A stretch of DNA of 64,000 nt from Paracoccus ravus (GTDB lineage: Bacteria; Pseudomonadota; Alphaproteobacteria; Rhodobacterales; Rhodobacteraceae), in the NCBI RefSeq assembly GCF_004522175.1, contig NZ_SDEB01000009.1, positions 1 to 64,000 on the forward strand, given 5' to 3'. The stretch's first letter is position 1; every line of letters begins with the position of its first letter. This document shows, piece by piece, positions 51,566 to 60,717 of this stretch. A program made the translations under genes and the position numbers. Below the pieces are notes generated by a model, which did no database searches, was not told the origin of the DNA, and saw only the letters and a program-made list of their open reading frames with translations.

Positions 51566-52338
51566 GCGAGCCGCTTTTCACCATGAGGGGCCTATGCGTC
51601 GATGTGCCTGGCCGCCGGTTGCTGGACGGGGTGGATCTGACCCTGCCGCGCGGGCAGGTCGTCGCGCTGATCGGCCATAACGGCTCGGGCAAGTCCACGC
51701 TGTTGAAGACGCTGGCCCGACAGATCGCGTTTAGCGCGGGCGAGGTCCGCTTTGCCGGCCGGGGCCTCACCGATTGGGCGGCGCGGGACTTTGCCCGCGC
51801 GCTGGCCTTCATGCCGCAGAACACGCCCCCGGCCGAGGGCATGACGGTGCGCGAACTGGTCGCGCTTGGCCGCTATCCCTGGCATGGCGCGCTTGGCCGT
51901 TTCGGGCGGGACGATCACGCCGCGGTTCAGGCGGCGCTGGACGAATGCGCGATCACACCCTTGTCCGAGCGTCTGGTGGATACGCTGTCTGGGGGCGAGC
52001 GGCAGAGGGCATGGCTGGCGATGATGGTCGCGCAGGAGGCCGGGACGCTGCTGCTCGACGAGCCGATCTCGGCGCTCGACATCGCGCATCAGGTCGAAGT
52101 GCTTTCGCTTGTGCGCCGCATGTGCCATGAGCAAAACCGCAGCGCCGTGGTGGTGTTGCACGAGGTCAATATGGCCGCGCGTTTCTGCGACCATGTCGTC
52201 GCCCTGAAGGGGGGGCGCCTTGCCTTGCAGGGCAGCCCGGCCGATCTGATGCGGCCCGAGGCGCTGGCGCAGGTCTATGGGCTGCCGATGCAGGTGCTGC
52301 GCTGCGAGAACGGGACGCCCGTCGCCATTCCCGCCTGA
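51562..52338 (+). CDS. Iron-siderophore ABC transporter ATP-binding protein (FhuC-like)
   Basis: The 258-residue ATPase has Walker A GHNGSGKST, signature LSGGERQR, Walker B TLLLDEPISALD and switch histidine in VVLHEVNMAA. It powers the FhuB-type permease. It overlaps the permease gene by 4 bases and is followed 17 bases later by an exporter gene. Confidence 0.93.
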   Translation: MSEPLFTMRGLCVDVPGRRLLDGVDLTLPRGQVVALIGHNGSGKSTLLKTLARQIAFSAGEVRFAGRGLTDWAARDFARALAFMPQNTPPAEGMTVRELVALGRYPWHGALGRFGRDDHAAVQAALDECAITPLSERLVDTLSGGERQRAWLAMMVAQEAGTLLLDEPISALDIAHQVEVLSLVRRMCHEQNRSAVVVLHEVNMAARFCDHVVALKGGRLALQGSPADLMRPEALAQVYGLPMQVLRCENGTPVAIPA

Positions 52339-52355
52339 CGAATGATAGGACTGCT

Positions 52356-54056
52356 ATGCTGCGCGATTTCTTCGCATATTACCGCCCCTGGATGGGCCTT
52401 TTCTGGCTGGATTTCGGCTGCGCCGTGGTCTCGGGTCTGCTGGAACTCGCCTTTCCCGTGGCGATCACGGCCTTTATCGACCATCTTCTGCCGCAGGGCA
52501 ATTGGAGCCTGACCATCGCCGCCGCGATCGGGCTGATGGCGCTTTATGCGGTCAATACCGGGCTGATGTCGGTGGTGATCTACTGGGGCCATATGCTGGG
52601 CATCAATATCGAGACCGAGATGCGCGCGCGCGCCTTCGACCATCTGACCCGGCTTTCCTGGCGCTGGTTCGACCGGGCCCGCACCGGCAAGCTGGTCGCG
52701 CGGGTGACCCGCGATCTGGAGGAAATCGGCGAGGTCGCCCATCACGGCCCCGAGGATGCGTTCATCGCGCTGATGACCTTTGTCGGCGCCTTCCTTCTGA
52801 TGTTCTGGATCAACCCCCAGCTTGCGCTGATCGTGGCGCTGGTCGTGCCGGCGATGCTGGCGCTGGTCATCGTCTATGGCGGGCGCATGACGCGGACCTG
52901 GCGCGCGATCTATGCCCGCGTCGGGGATTTCAACGTCCGCCTCGAAGAGGCGCTTGGCGGGGTGCGCGTCGTGCAGGCCTTTGGCAACGAGGCGCATGAG
53001 ACCGAGCTTTTCGCCAGCGACAACCTGAATTACCGCAAGACCAAGCTCGAGGCCTATAAGGTCATGGCCGTGTCCTCGGCGCTGCAATATATGGGGCTGC
53101 GCCTCGTGCAGGTGCTCGTGATGGTCGTCGGCGCGGGGTTCGTTCTGTCGGGCGATCTGACCACCGGGGGCTTTGTCGGCTTCCTGCTGCTGGTCGGGGT
53201 CTTCTACCGGCCCTTGGAAAAGATCGCCGCCGTGATCGAGACCTATCCGCGCGGCATCGCGGGTTTCCGCCGCTATCAGGAGCTTCTGGCCACCGATCCC
53301 GAGATCTGCGATGCCCCGCAGGCGATCGACGCGCCCGCCCTGAAGGGCGATATCCGCTTCGAGAATGTCGGTTTTGCCTATGACAGCGGCCGCGAGATCC
53401 TGAAGGGGATCGACCTTTCGATCCAAGCCGGCGAGACCGTGGCCTTTGTCGGGCCCTCTGGCGCGGGCAAGACGACGCTGCTCGCCCTGCTGCCGCGTTT
53501 CTACGAGCCGACCTCGGGGCGGATCACGGTTGATGGCCTGGCGCTGGACGAGATGAAGCTCAACAGCCTGCGCCGCCAGATCGGGCTGGTCAGTCAGGAC
53601 GTGTTCCTCTTTGGCGGCACGCTGCGCGAGAATATCGCCTATGGCCGCCTGGGTGCGACGGATGCCGAGATCATGCGCGCGGCCGAACAGGCCCAGCTTG
53701 GCCCGATGATCGCAAGCCTGCCCGAAGGGCTGGACACGGTCGTGGGCGAACGGGGCGTGATGCTTTCGGGCGGCCAGAAGCAGCGGGTGGCGATTGCGCG
53801 GGCCTTTCTCAAGAATCCTCCGATCCTGATCCTGGACGAGGCGACTTCGGCGCTGGACAGCCAGACCGAGCGCGAAATCCAGACCGCGCTGGACGCGCTT
53901 GCGGTCGGGCGCACCACGCTGGTCATCGCGCATCGTCTGGGGACGATCCGCCATGCTGACCGGATCGTGGTGATGCAAGAGGGCAAGGTTGTCGAGACCG
54001 GCACGCATGCCGCGCTGGTCTCGCAGGATGGTGTCTATGCCCGGCTGTCGGGCTGA
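52356..54056 (+). CDS. ABC-type exporter, fused membrane and ATP-binding domains
   Basis: The 566-residue half-transporter has six membrane helices (about 1-310) and an ATPase domain (about 330-566) with Walker A GPSGAGKTT, signature LSGGQKQR, Walker B ILILDEATSALD and switch histidine VIAHRLGT. It resembles MsbA/multidrug-type exporters. Its location in the siderophore operon suggests export of a siderophore or release of the desferri form after iron removal. The gene converges with the siderophore reductase, overlapping by 22 bases. Confidence 0.9.
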   Translation: MLRDFFAYYRPWMGLFWLDFGCAVVSGLLELAFPVAITAFIDHLLPQGNWSLTIAAAIGLMALYAVNTGLMSVVIYWGHMLGINIETEMRARAFDHLTRLSWRWFDRARTGKLVARVTRDLEEIGEVAHHGPEDAFIALMTFVGAFLLMFWINPQLALIVALVVPAMLALVIVYGGRMTRTWRAIYARVGDFNVRLEEALGGVRVVQAFGNEAHETELFASDNLNYRKTKLEAYKVMAVSSALQYMGLRLVQVLVMVVGAGFVLSGDLTTGGFVGFLLLVGVFYRPLEKIAAVIETYPRGIAGFRRYQELLATDPEICDAPQAIDAPALKGDIRFENVGFAYDSGREILKGIDLSIQAGETVAFVGPSGAGKTTLLALLPRFYEPTSGRITVDGLALDEMKLNSLRRQIGLVSQDVFLFGGTLRENIAYGRLGATDAEIMRAAEQAQLGPMIASLPEGLDTVVGERGVMLSGGQKQRVAIARAFLKNPPILILDEATSALDSQTEREIQTALDALAVGRTTLVIAHRLGTIRHADRIVVMQEGKVVETGTHAALVSQDGVYARLSG

Positions 54057-55030
54057 CCCCAATAGGCGGCGGCTGTGAACTGCCGCTTGTTCAGCCCGCG
54101 CGCCAGAAGCTGGCGCCGGGCCTCGCGGGCCGCATTCACATGGCCCGCGAACCAGACATGCAGATCTTCGCCCGCCTCGATCGGAGCCGAATCCAAGGCG
54201 GCGGCCAGGTTGTCGCAACGCGTGACGCGGGGATCAGCGGCCAGTTCGGCCAGATCCTCGGCATTGGCGCGGATATAGGCTCGGACCGCGCCCGGGGCCA
54301 AAGCCAGCATCCGGGCAATGGCGGGCAGCGCGGTCTCATCGCCGAAGAGCCAGAGTTTCTCGGCCTCGGGGCACCAGCCGCCGCCGGGTCCCATCAGTCC
54401 GACCGGATCGCCGGCCTGGGCGCGCCCGGCCCAGTCGCAGGTCGGGCTGCCCTCATGGGCGAAGATGTCGAACTCGACCCAATCCTCACGCTGAAGGGCC
54501 ACGGTATAGACCGGGCGATGCAGCGCATCCTCGCCCTCGGGCCAGCGGGTGCGGCCGTTCTCGGCGATACGGGGCCAGATCGGCGCGCGGCCCTGCGGCG
54601 GGATCAGCAGGCGGAAATGCAGGTTGCTATGGGCAAAGCGCTCGGCCTCGGGGCCTTGCACCCTGATCCGGATAAAGCCGGGCGTGCGCCGCGTGCATGA
54701 GACAAGCCGCATCAGCGCGAGGCCCGGCGCAAGTGCCCCCGCATCGACATTGTCCCAGTTGATCGCCATGCCATGGCTTTCGAACAATTCGGTGGCGCTG
54801 TCCTGCATGATTGCGATCAAGCGCTGTTCGGGGGCATGCAACTCGATCCGCGCGATCCCGTCGCCGGGGATCAGGCAAAGCTCGCTGCCCCAGACATGCA
54901 TGGTCAGGCTGTCCGGGGTCTCGATCAATTCGACATCCCATTCAGCGGCACGGGCCCGCAGCAAGGCCGCCGCCGCCCCGGAAGCCGAGGAGAATGTGCC
55001 GGTGCTGCGATGCGGACGGATCGGAAACAT
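54035..55030 (-). CDS. DUF2218/siderophore-interacting protein fusion (FAD-dependent ferric-siderophore reductase)
   Basis: The 331-residue protein has an N-terminal DUF2218-like region (about 1-100) fused to a siderophore-interacting (SIP) domain with the FAD motif RPVYTVA and the C-terminal LWLFGDETALPAIARML, DLHVWFAGHVNAAREARRQLL and AYWGQPDS segments. It should reduce ferric-siderophore in the cytoplasm and free the iron. The ATG at 55030 has AAGGG upstream. It is convergent with the exporter and divergent from the beta-hydroxyacid dehydrogenase gene. Confidence 0.88.
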   Translation of the reverse strand: MFPIRPHRSTGTFSSASGAAAALLRARAAEWDVELIETPDSLTMHVWGSELCLIPGDGIARIELHAPEQRLIAIMQDSATELFESHGMAINWDNVDAGALAPGLALMRLVSCTRRTPGFIRIRVQGPEAERFAHSNLHFRLLIPPQGRAPIWPRIAENGRTRWPEGEDALHRPVYTVALQREDWVEFDIFAHEGSPTCDWAGRAQAGDPVGLMGPGGGWCPEAEKLWLFGDETALPAIARMLALAPGAVRAYIRANAEDLAELAADPRVTRCDNLAAALDSAPIEAGEDLHVWFAGHVNAAREARRQLLARGLNKRQFTAAAYWGQPDSRA

Positions 55031-55187
55031 GATGGCCCTTCCAGAATTTCCGCCGAACGTAAACCCAAGTGAAACCATCGGCAATGCCAGAAGCGGCCGG
55101 GCGCGGTTTTTCTGATCGGGGCTGGCCCCTCGGGGCGGACTGGGGCAGAAATCGGGACGACAGCGAGCTTGCCGGAGAGGATGCGCC

Positions 55188-56057
55188 ATGACGCTCGGGA
55201 TAATCGGAGTGGGGCTGATGGGCCACGGCATCGCCCGAAACCTTCTGCTCAAGGGATTTGACCTGCGCTTTCTGGATCACCCCGGAAACCGCCCGGTGGA
55301 CGAGATCCTGTCGCTGGGCGGCATCTCCTGCGCCAGCCCCGCCGAGGTGGTTTCGGGCTGCGAGGCGGTCATCCTATGCGTGACCGGTTCGGCCCAGGTC
55401 GAGGCGGTTCTGACTGGCGCTGAAGGCGTCATCCCGGCAATGCCGCGGGGTTGCATCGTTATCGATTGCTCGACCTCGCTGCCGGATTCGACGTTGCGCA
55501 TGGCGACATTGGTCCGCGAGTCGGGTGGGGAATTCATCGACGCGCCGATGACGCGGACGGCGCAGCACGCCCATGAGGGCCGCTTGAATCTGCTGGTCGG
55601 TGGCGAGGCCGAGGTGATCGGGCGCGCTCTGCCCATTCTGAGCGCCTTTGCCGAAGAGGTGCGTCATGTCGGGACGCAGGGCGCGGGGCACCGCATGAAG
55701 CTGCTGCACAATTACGTCTCGCTGGGATCGCTGGCGCTGATCGCCGAGGCGGCCGCCCATGCTGCTGATGGTGGGGTCGATCCCGATGCTTTTGTCGAAG
55801 TGCTGGCCAGCGGCGGCGCGGGCGGCACCGCCTTGCAGCGGATTGCGCTTTTCATCACTCAAGGCAATCGCGATGCGCTGCCTTTTGCCATCGCAAACGC
55901 GGCCAAGGATCTGGGCTATTATCTGGAAATGGCGCGCGCGGCGGGGGCCACGCATGAGGTGGCGGATGGCATCAGCCGGGCGCTGGATCATGCCGTGAGC
56001 CAAGGCCATGGCGCGGATTACGTCCCCGAACTGGTCCGTATTCTGCGCCGGGAATAA
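55188..56057 (+). CDS. NAD-dependent beta-hydroxyacid dehydrogenase family protein (3-hydroxyisobutyrate dehydrogenase-like)
   Basis: The 289-residue protein has an N-terminal GxGxxG motif (GIIGVGLMGHGIARNLL), DAPMTRTAQHAHEGRLNLLVGG, and the catalytic lysine in MKLLHNYVS. It belongs to the 3-hydroxyisobutyrate/tartronate-semialdehyde reductase superfamily. It stands alone between the siderophore and hydroxyproline genes. The substrate is unclear. A terminator lies 3' and it converges with the deaminase gene. Confidence 0.85.
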   Translation: MTLGIIGVGLMGHGIARNLLLKGFDLRFLDHPGNRPVDEILSLGGISCASPAEVVSGCEAVILCVTGSAQVEAVLTGAEGVIPAMPRGCIVIDCSTSLPDSTLRMATLVRESGGEFIDAPMTRTAQHAHEGRLNLLVGGEAEVIGRALPILSAFAEEVRHVGTQGAGHRMKLLHNYVSLGSLALIAEAAAHAADGGVDPDAFVEVLASGGAGGTALQRIALFITQGNRDALPFAIANAAKDLGYYLEMARAAGATHEVADGISRALDHAVSQGHGADYVPELVRILRRE

Positions 56058-56064
56058 AGGAAAA

Positions 56065-56086
56065 CGGCGCCGCTGATGCGGCGCCG
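56065..56086 (-). terminator. Terminator between the hydroxyacid dehydrogenase and deaminase genes
   Basis: CGGCGCCGC-TGAT-GCGGCGCCG is a perfect 9-base stem with a tetraloop. On the minus strand it is followed by TTTT, so it best terminates the hydroxyproline operon; it may also work weakly on the plus strand. Confidence 0.7.
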
Positions 56087-56094
56087 GATCACAG

Positions 56095-57057
56095 TTAGGC
56101 AGCGTATTTCTGCACCGCGCCGGGCTGTTTCGCCCAATCGGCATACCATACCTCAAAGAGACGCAGTTGCGCCTCGGCATAGCCGCGCTGGCTGTCGCTG
56201 AGCGCGTCGGTCTCGTTGAAATGCAGCAGGTATTCCGGGTTCCCCTTCAGCACCATCATGTGCTTGAAATACAGGACCAGGTCCGGGCCCTCGTCGAAGG
56301 AGGACAGCACCGCGAGGGCGGATTCCAGTTCGAGGGCGCGGGCGCGGGCCTCGACATCACCTGCGGCCGCGGCCTGGCTCAGCGCGACCAGATGCAGCAC
56401 CTCGCGCGGCAGCACGCAGCCGATGCCGGTGATCGCGCCTTTCGCGCCGCAATTCACGAAGCCATGGAAGACGGCGGTATCGACGCCGACCATCAGCACG
56501 ACATCATCGTCGCGGCTGGTGATGTTCTCGGCGGCATAGCGCAGATCGGCGGGGCCGCCGAATTCCTTGAAGCCGACGAGGCTCGGATGCTCGGCGCGCA
56601 GGGCAAAGAACAGGTCGGCGCGGGTCGCGAAGCCGTAATAGGGGCTGTTGTAGATCACCGCTGGCAGGTCCGGCGCGGCGGCGAGGATGGCCTTGAAATG
56701 GTCGCGCTGCGCGCTGACCGAGGGGCCGCGCGACAGCACGCGGGGAATGACCATCAGGCCCTGCGCGCCGACGGATTGGGCATGGGCGGCAAGCGCGACG
56801 GCCTTGGCGGTATTGATCGCGCCGGTGCCGACGATGACCGGAACGCCGGCCTCGACGAGGCGCGCGACGCCCTCCATCCGCTCTTCATCCGAGATCAGCG
56901 GCCAATCCCCCATCGAGCCGCAATAGACCACCGCCGACATGCCGGTCGCGATCAACTCGCGGCCCTTGCGCACCAGCGCGTCGAAATCGGGTTTCCTGTC
57001 CGGGGTGCAGGGCGTCATCAGGGCCGGGATACAGCCGGAAAAGATTTGGGCGTTCAT
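56095..57057 (-). CDS. DapA-family lyase/deaminase, probable 1-pyrroline-4-hydroxy-2-carboxylate deaminase
   Basis: The 320-residue TIM-barrel protein belongs to the dihydrodipicolinate synthase family, with the active-site tyrosine in VIYNSPYYG and the Schiff-base lysine in SLVGFKEFGG. In hydroxyproline catabolism a member of this family converts 1-pyrroline-4-hydroxy-2-carboxylate to alpha-ketoglutarate semialdehyde. The ATG at 57057 has GGAGAGAG before it. It is the last gene of the operon, separated from the GntR gene by a regulatory gap. The aldehyde dehydrogenase that completes the path is not in the window. Confidence 0.85.
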   Translation of the reverse strand: MNAQIFSGCIPALMTPCTPDRKPDFDALVRKGRELIATGMSAVVYCGSMGDWPLISDEERMEGVARLVEAGVPVIVGTGAINTAKAVALAAHAQSVGAQGLMVIPRVLSRGPSVSAQRDHFKAILAAAPDLPAVIYNSPYYGFATRADLFFALRAEHPSLVGFKEFGGPADLRYAAENITSRDDDVVLMVGVDTAVFHGFVNCGAKGAITGIGCVLPREVLHLVALSQAAAAGDVEARARALELESALAVLSSFDEGPDLVLYFKHMMVLKGNPEYLLHFNETDALSDSQRGYAEAQLRLFEVWYADWAKQPGAVQKYAA

Positions 57058-57138
57058 GGTCTCTCTCCTGTCGGGCCGGGCCGTGGAGGGCACTGGCTTG
57101 GTGGTCGGGTCGACTTTGACAATAGTGTTTGTATTTTT

Positions 57139-57150
57139 CTTGTCGACAAG
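57139..57150. promoter_or_regulatory. Candidate GntR operator upstream of the deaminase gene
   Basis: CTTGTCGACAAG is a perfect 12-base palindrome within an AT-rich gap, of the TTGTCGACAA type bound by FCD-type GntR regulators. It lies about 82 bases before the deaminase ATG and 72 bases after the end of the GntR gene. Confidence 0.55.
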
Positions 57151-57221
57151 TTTTTTCTGCGCGGCAAGAGAAAACTCGCCGATGAGACATGCGGCGGGTT
57201 CAGAATGGTATTTCGCGAGGC

Positions 57222-57923
57222 TTATAGGGCGATCTGCTGCCGCCGGTCGCGCGAGATCAGGCGACGGATCTGATTGACGATCTGATCGGCATGCTGGCTC
57301 GCCAGACGGTCGGCGGCGGCGATGTCCTGCGCCTCGATGGCGGCGATGATGTCGTTATGCTCATCGACATATTCCTGCGGCAACCGGTCGTCGAAAGAGG
57401 AATAATAGATCCGCAGGATGCGCCGCCCCTCGTCAAGCAGGCGCGAGAAGAGGCCCGTGTAATAGGGATTGCGTCCGGCCTCGGCGATGGCGGCATGGAA
57501 GGCGCGGTTGGTCGAGATCATCGCAAGCGCGTCCTGAGTCTCCACCGCATGGGTAAACGCCGCCTGATGCGCGCGGATCTGCGCCAGATCCTCAGTGCTG
57601 CGATATTCCGCAGCGAGCCGCGTCGTCACCCGATACATCAGCGTCAGCGCGTCGAAGAAGGTGTGCAGGTTCAGGAAGTCGATATTCGAGACCACCGTCG
57701 AGCGGTTCGGCAGGGTGGTGACCAGCCCTTCGCCCGCGAGGCGCACGAGGGCCTCGCGGATCGGAGTGCGCGACATCGAGAGGCGCTCGGCCAGTTGGAT
57801 CTCGTCGATCGGGCTGCCGGGCGGCATCACGAGATCGATGATGTCGTCGCGCAGGATCTCGTAGACAAGCTTGACGCCCTCGCCGCGCTTGCGCTCTGGG
57901 GTGGAGATCGGCTTTGTGCTCAT
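57222..57923 (-). CDS. GntR-family regulator with FCD effector domain
   Basis: The 233-residue protein has a GntR winged-helix (about 15-80, with EIQLAERLSMSRTPIREALVRLAGEGLVTTLPNRSTVV) and an all-helical FCD ligand domain with the metal-binding histidines expected in NRAFHAAIAEAGRN and EYVDEHNDIIAAI. It is placed in the hydroxyproline operon and probably responds to hydroxyproline or an intermediate. The gene follows the dehydratase-like gene by 78 bases containing a small hairpin (57956-57969). Confidence 0.9.
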   Translation of the reverse strand: MSTKPISTPERKRGEGVKLVYEILRDDIIDLVMPPGSPIDEIQLAERLSMSRTPIREALVRLAGEGLVTTLPNRSTVVSNIDFLNLHTFFDALTLMYRVTTRLAAEYRSTEDLAQIRAHQAAFTHAVETQDALAMISTNRAFHAAIAEAGRNPYYTGLFSRLLDEGRRILRIYYSSFDDRLPQEYVDEHNDIIAAIEAQDIAAADRLASQHADQIVNQIRRLISRDRRQQIAL

Positions 57924-58001
57924 TATGTCTGCCTCATGGGCGGTTTCCTGTCGCTGCCCGCAAGCGGGCCATATGAAATCGTCGGGGACGGGGCGTGAGC
58001 C

Positions 58002-59030
58002 CTAGCGCGCACCCCAACTATCCGAAAGACGGTAGCCCTGCGGCCAGGGGTCCGAAGGATCCAGCATGTGCTGGTGGATGCCGGTGATCCAGCCGCGTCC
58101 CGAGATCTCGGGCAGGATCGCCGGGATATTGCCGACTGTCGTGGTCCCGGCAATGCGCCCCTCGAAGGTCGAGCCGATCACCGAGACCGCCGTCAGCCGG
58201 TCGCTTTCGCTCATCTGGCCACGGGAATGCAACACCGCCATGCGGGCCGAAAGCGCGGTGCCGGTGGGCGAGCGGTCGACCTTGCCGGGCTGGATCGCGA
58301 CCGCCGCGCCGGCCCGCAGCCCTTCCGGTCCGCGCGTCACCGGACCGGCGAACAGGCAGAAGGAAAAATGCTTCCACTCGGGCAAGGTCGGATGGCGGAA
58401 ACGCAAAGCCGCATTGGCGGCATCGGTGATCCTCACGCCAAGGCGGGCAATGTCATGCGCCTCATCCTCGACCAGCTTGAAACCCATGGCCTCGGCATCG
58501 ACGATGACGAAGCTGTCGCCGCCAAAGGCGGTATCGACCGTCAGCGTGCCCAAGCCCTCGACCTCGAGTTTCTGGTCCAGATCGCCGGCGAAGCTGGGAA
58601 GGTTTTGGACAAAGATGCGCTCGGCCTTGCCGTTGCGGCATTCGGCACGGACGCGGACCAATCCGCCCGGTGCTTCCAGTGTCAGGTGGGTTTCCGGCTC
58701 GACCATCGGGATCAGCCCGCCATCCAGTAGCACCGTCGATACGCAGATCGAGTTCGAGCCGGACATCGGCGGCGTGTCCTCGGGCTCCATGATGATGAAG
58801 GCGGCGTCAGCCTCGGGGTGTTTGGGTGGTACCAGCAGGTTCACATGGCGAAAGACGCCACCGCGCGGTTCGTTCAGGACGAAATTGCGCAGGGTCTGAT
58901 CGCGGGCGATCCAGCGGCTTTGCTCCCAGATGGTGTCGCCCGGTGGGGGGAGAACGCCCCCCACGATCACATCCCCCACTTCGCCTTCGGCATGGGCGGA
59001 TATTACATGGATGGTCTTGCTGCTGCGCAT
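58002..59030 (-). CDS. Proline racemase family protein with Ser/Thr active site (trans-3-hydroxy-L-proline dehydratase-like)
   Basis: The 342-residue protein has the two-domain proline racemase fold. The two catalytic cysteine positions are S90 (PPMSGSNS) and T256 (DRSPTGT). Proline racemase and 4-hydroxyproline epimerase have Cys/Cys, and trans-3-hydroxy-L-proline dehydratase usually Cys/Thr; a Ser/Thr pair rules out a two-base racemase and suggests a dehydratase or a changed activity. It follows aconitase X by 10 bases, with AAGGAAG as the ribosome site overlapping its stop. The ATG at 59030 is chosen on that basis. With aconitase X it may handle 3-hydroxyproline isomers. Confidence 0.82.
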   Translation of the reverse strand: MRSSKTIHVISAHAEGEVGDVIVGGVLPPPGDTIWEQSRWIARDQTLRNFVLNEPRGGVFRHVNLLVPPKHPEADAAFIIMEPEDTPPMSGSNSICVSTVLLDGGLIPMVEPETHLTLEAPGGLVRVRAECRNGKAERIFVQNLPSFAGDLDQKLEVEGLGTLTVDTAFGGDSFVIVDAEAMGFKLVEDEAHDIARLGVRITDAANAALRFRHPTLPEWKHFSFCLFAGPVTRGPEGLRAGAAVAIQPGKVDRSPTGTALSARMAVLHSRGQMSESDRLTAVSVIGSTFEGRIAGTTTVGNIPAILPEISGRGWITGIHQHMLDPSDPWPQGYRLSDSWGAR

Positions 59031-59040
59031 GGTTCTTCCT

Positions 59041-60717
59041 TTAGGCGAGCCATTTTGGGCGCGGCGGCGCATGTCCCGTCATGGCGGCGGTTACGCAATC
59101 GGCGAGACTGCCGAAGCGCATGTCACGGCCGGAAAGTCCCGGCCCGTAATGGGCGTATTTTCCGGAATTCGTCATCACCACGCGGGCCTCGGGCGGAAAG
59201 ACCGGCTCGGTGATCGAGCACCAGCAAAGGTCGGGCAGGATCTGCACGCCCGAGGCCGCGAGCGGGTCCAGACAACCCTCGGCCCTTGCCTGCGCGATGA
59301 TTTCGCGGCCTGCAGTGACGATGACGGGAATGCGGGTCTTGCGCCCGGCCAGCGCCTTGGCAAGTGCGCAGAACTCGGCAAGCGAGGCGTGCGGGCTGCC
59401 AATGGCGATCAGATCGACCTGATCCGGGCCTTGATTGAGCAGCGCCCAGCCCTCGGCAAGGTCCACGCGCGTGATGGTCAGGCGCGGGGTGCCGGGTGCG
59501 GCAGCGCCCTCGGCCTCGGGGGTGACAGCCTCGATATGGAGCATGGGCGCGGCCGAGGTCGTGCCGAAAGCCGCACAAAGCGCCTTGAGGTCGTCCTTGC
59601 TCGGCTGCGCGGGGGCAAGGCCGCAAAGCAAGGGGATGCGGTCGGGGGATTTCAACCCGGCGAGATAGCCGATCAGCGGCCAGACCGAATCGTCGGTCCC
59701 TTCGGGCAGGTCGAAATTGACGATCAGCCCCGCCTTGCGCCCCTCATCCAAGTAAACGCCCGCAAGCGGCGCGCGCCCGGTCACCGCCATGCAAAGATCC
59801 AGAAAATCCGGATGCTTGGGCGAACGCGCGCCCAAGACGCTGTTGGCATAGATCACGGCATTCGATTCCGCCCATGCGATGGATTCGGTAAGCTGGGGCC
59901 GGTCGCTCAGCAAATAGGGCGCGCAGGTGAAACTGGGCTGGCAGCCCATGCGTGTATAGGCATCGGCGAGCCGTGACGCCTGATTGCCGAACAGCGCGGG
60001 AACGCCCTGATCCTGCCAATGCTCGCGATCCACAGAAATGGCATTGATTGTGGTGGGGACCCGGACCTTCGCCCCCAATTCGTCCATCTTCTCGGCAAAG
60101 ATCAGATTTGCCGGATGGGCGAGGATGCAGCCATCGATATGGCCGCGCGAAATATCGGTGAGTTCCGCCGCCCCTTGCTGATGCGCCATGGCGCAGATGA
60201 TGCGCAAGGCCAAAGCGGCGGCCTCGCCGTCGCGGCCCGCGAGCATGGCGCGGTCGTTCTCGCTCAGCGTCAGTGCGGTTTCATGCGGCGCGGTGATGGG
60301 CAGGCTCAGCCCGTCCGCGAAGAGGACATCTTCGTGAATCGCGAGGCGCGGCAGGGCGGCGAGACGGGCATAATCGGCCTCGGAGACGCGCAGGATGGGA
60401 AAGCTTTTCCCAAACATCTCGGCCCCGATCAGGCTGCCGAGCGTCAGAATATCCTCGGGCTCGGAAAAGATCAGCGCGGCGGGTGCATTGCCCTTGAGGA
60501 TCAGGTCCAGCACCACGCCCGAGCCAGAGCAAGAGCCCCGGCTGGTCGGCATCATCAGCACCTTTCCCGCGATGCTTTCGCCATGCGCGGGGTGATGGGC
60601 GTCGATGATGCGCGCCGTGACGGGATCGACGCCGCCCCAGAAGCTGAGCCCCTCGCTCAGCGCAAGGACCGGCCCTTCGGCCATGCCCGGCAGGATGCGA
60701 AGGGCCGGGGTACTCAT
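59041..60717 (-). CDS. Aconitase X, fused single-chain type (cis-3-hydroxy-L-proline dehydratase)
   Basis: The 558-residue protein joins the small AcnX part (DUF126, about 1-140, with [13 protein letters not shown]) to the large part (DUF521, about 140-558). AcnX enzymes carry an iron-sulfur cluster and dehydrate cis-3-hydroxy-L-proline to 1-pyrroline-2-carboxylate. Cysteines that could hold the cluster are in [15 protein letters not shown] and LPDLCWCSI. The gene overlaps the 4-hydroxyproline epimerase stop (ATGA). It widens the operon from 4-hydroxyproline to 3-hydroxyproline. Confidence 0.88.
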   Translation of the reverse strand: MSTPALRILPGMAEGPVLALSEGLSFWGGVDPVTARIIDAHHPAHGESIAGKVLMMPTSRGSCSGSGVVLDLILKGNAPAALIFSEPEDILTLGSLIGAEMFGKSFPILRVSEADYARLAALPRLAIHEDVLFADGLSLPITAPHETALTLSENDRAMLAGRDGEAAALALRIICAMAHQQGAAELTDISRGHIDGCILAHPANLIFAEKMDELGAKVRVPTTINAISVDREHWQDQGVPALFGNQASRLADAYTRMGCQPSFTCAPYLLSDRPQLTESIAWAESNAVIYANSVLGARSPKHPDFLDLCMAVTGRAPLAGVYLDEGRKAGLIVNFDLPEGTDDSVWPLIGYLAGLKSPDRIPLLCGLAPAQPSKDDLKALCAAFGTTSAAPMLHIEAVTPEAEGAAAPGTPRLTITRVDLAEGWALLNQGPDQVDLIAIGSPHASLAEFCALAKALAGRKTRIPVIVTAGREIIAQARAEGCLDPLAASGVQILPDLCWCSITEPVFPPEARVVMTNSGKYAHYGPGLSGRDMRFGSLADCVTAAMTGHAPPRPKWLA

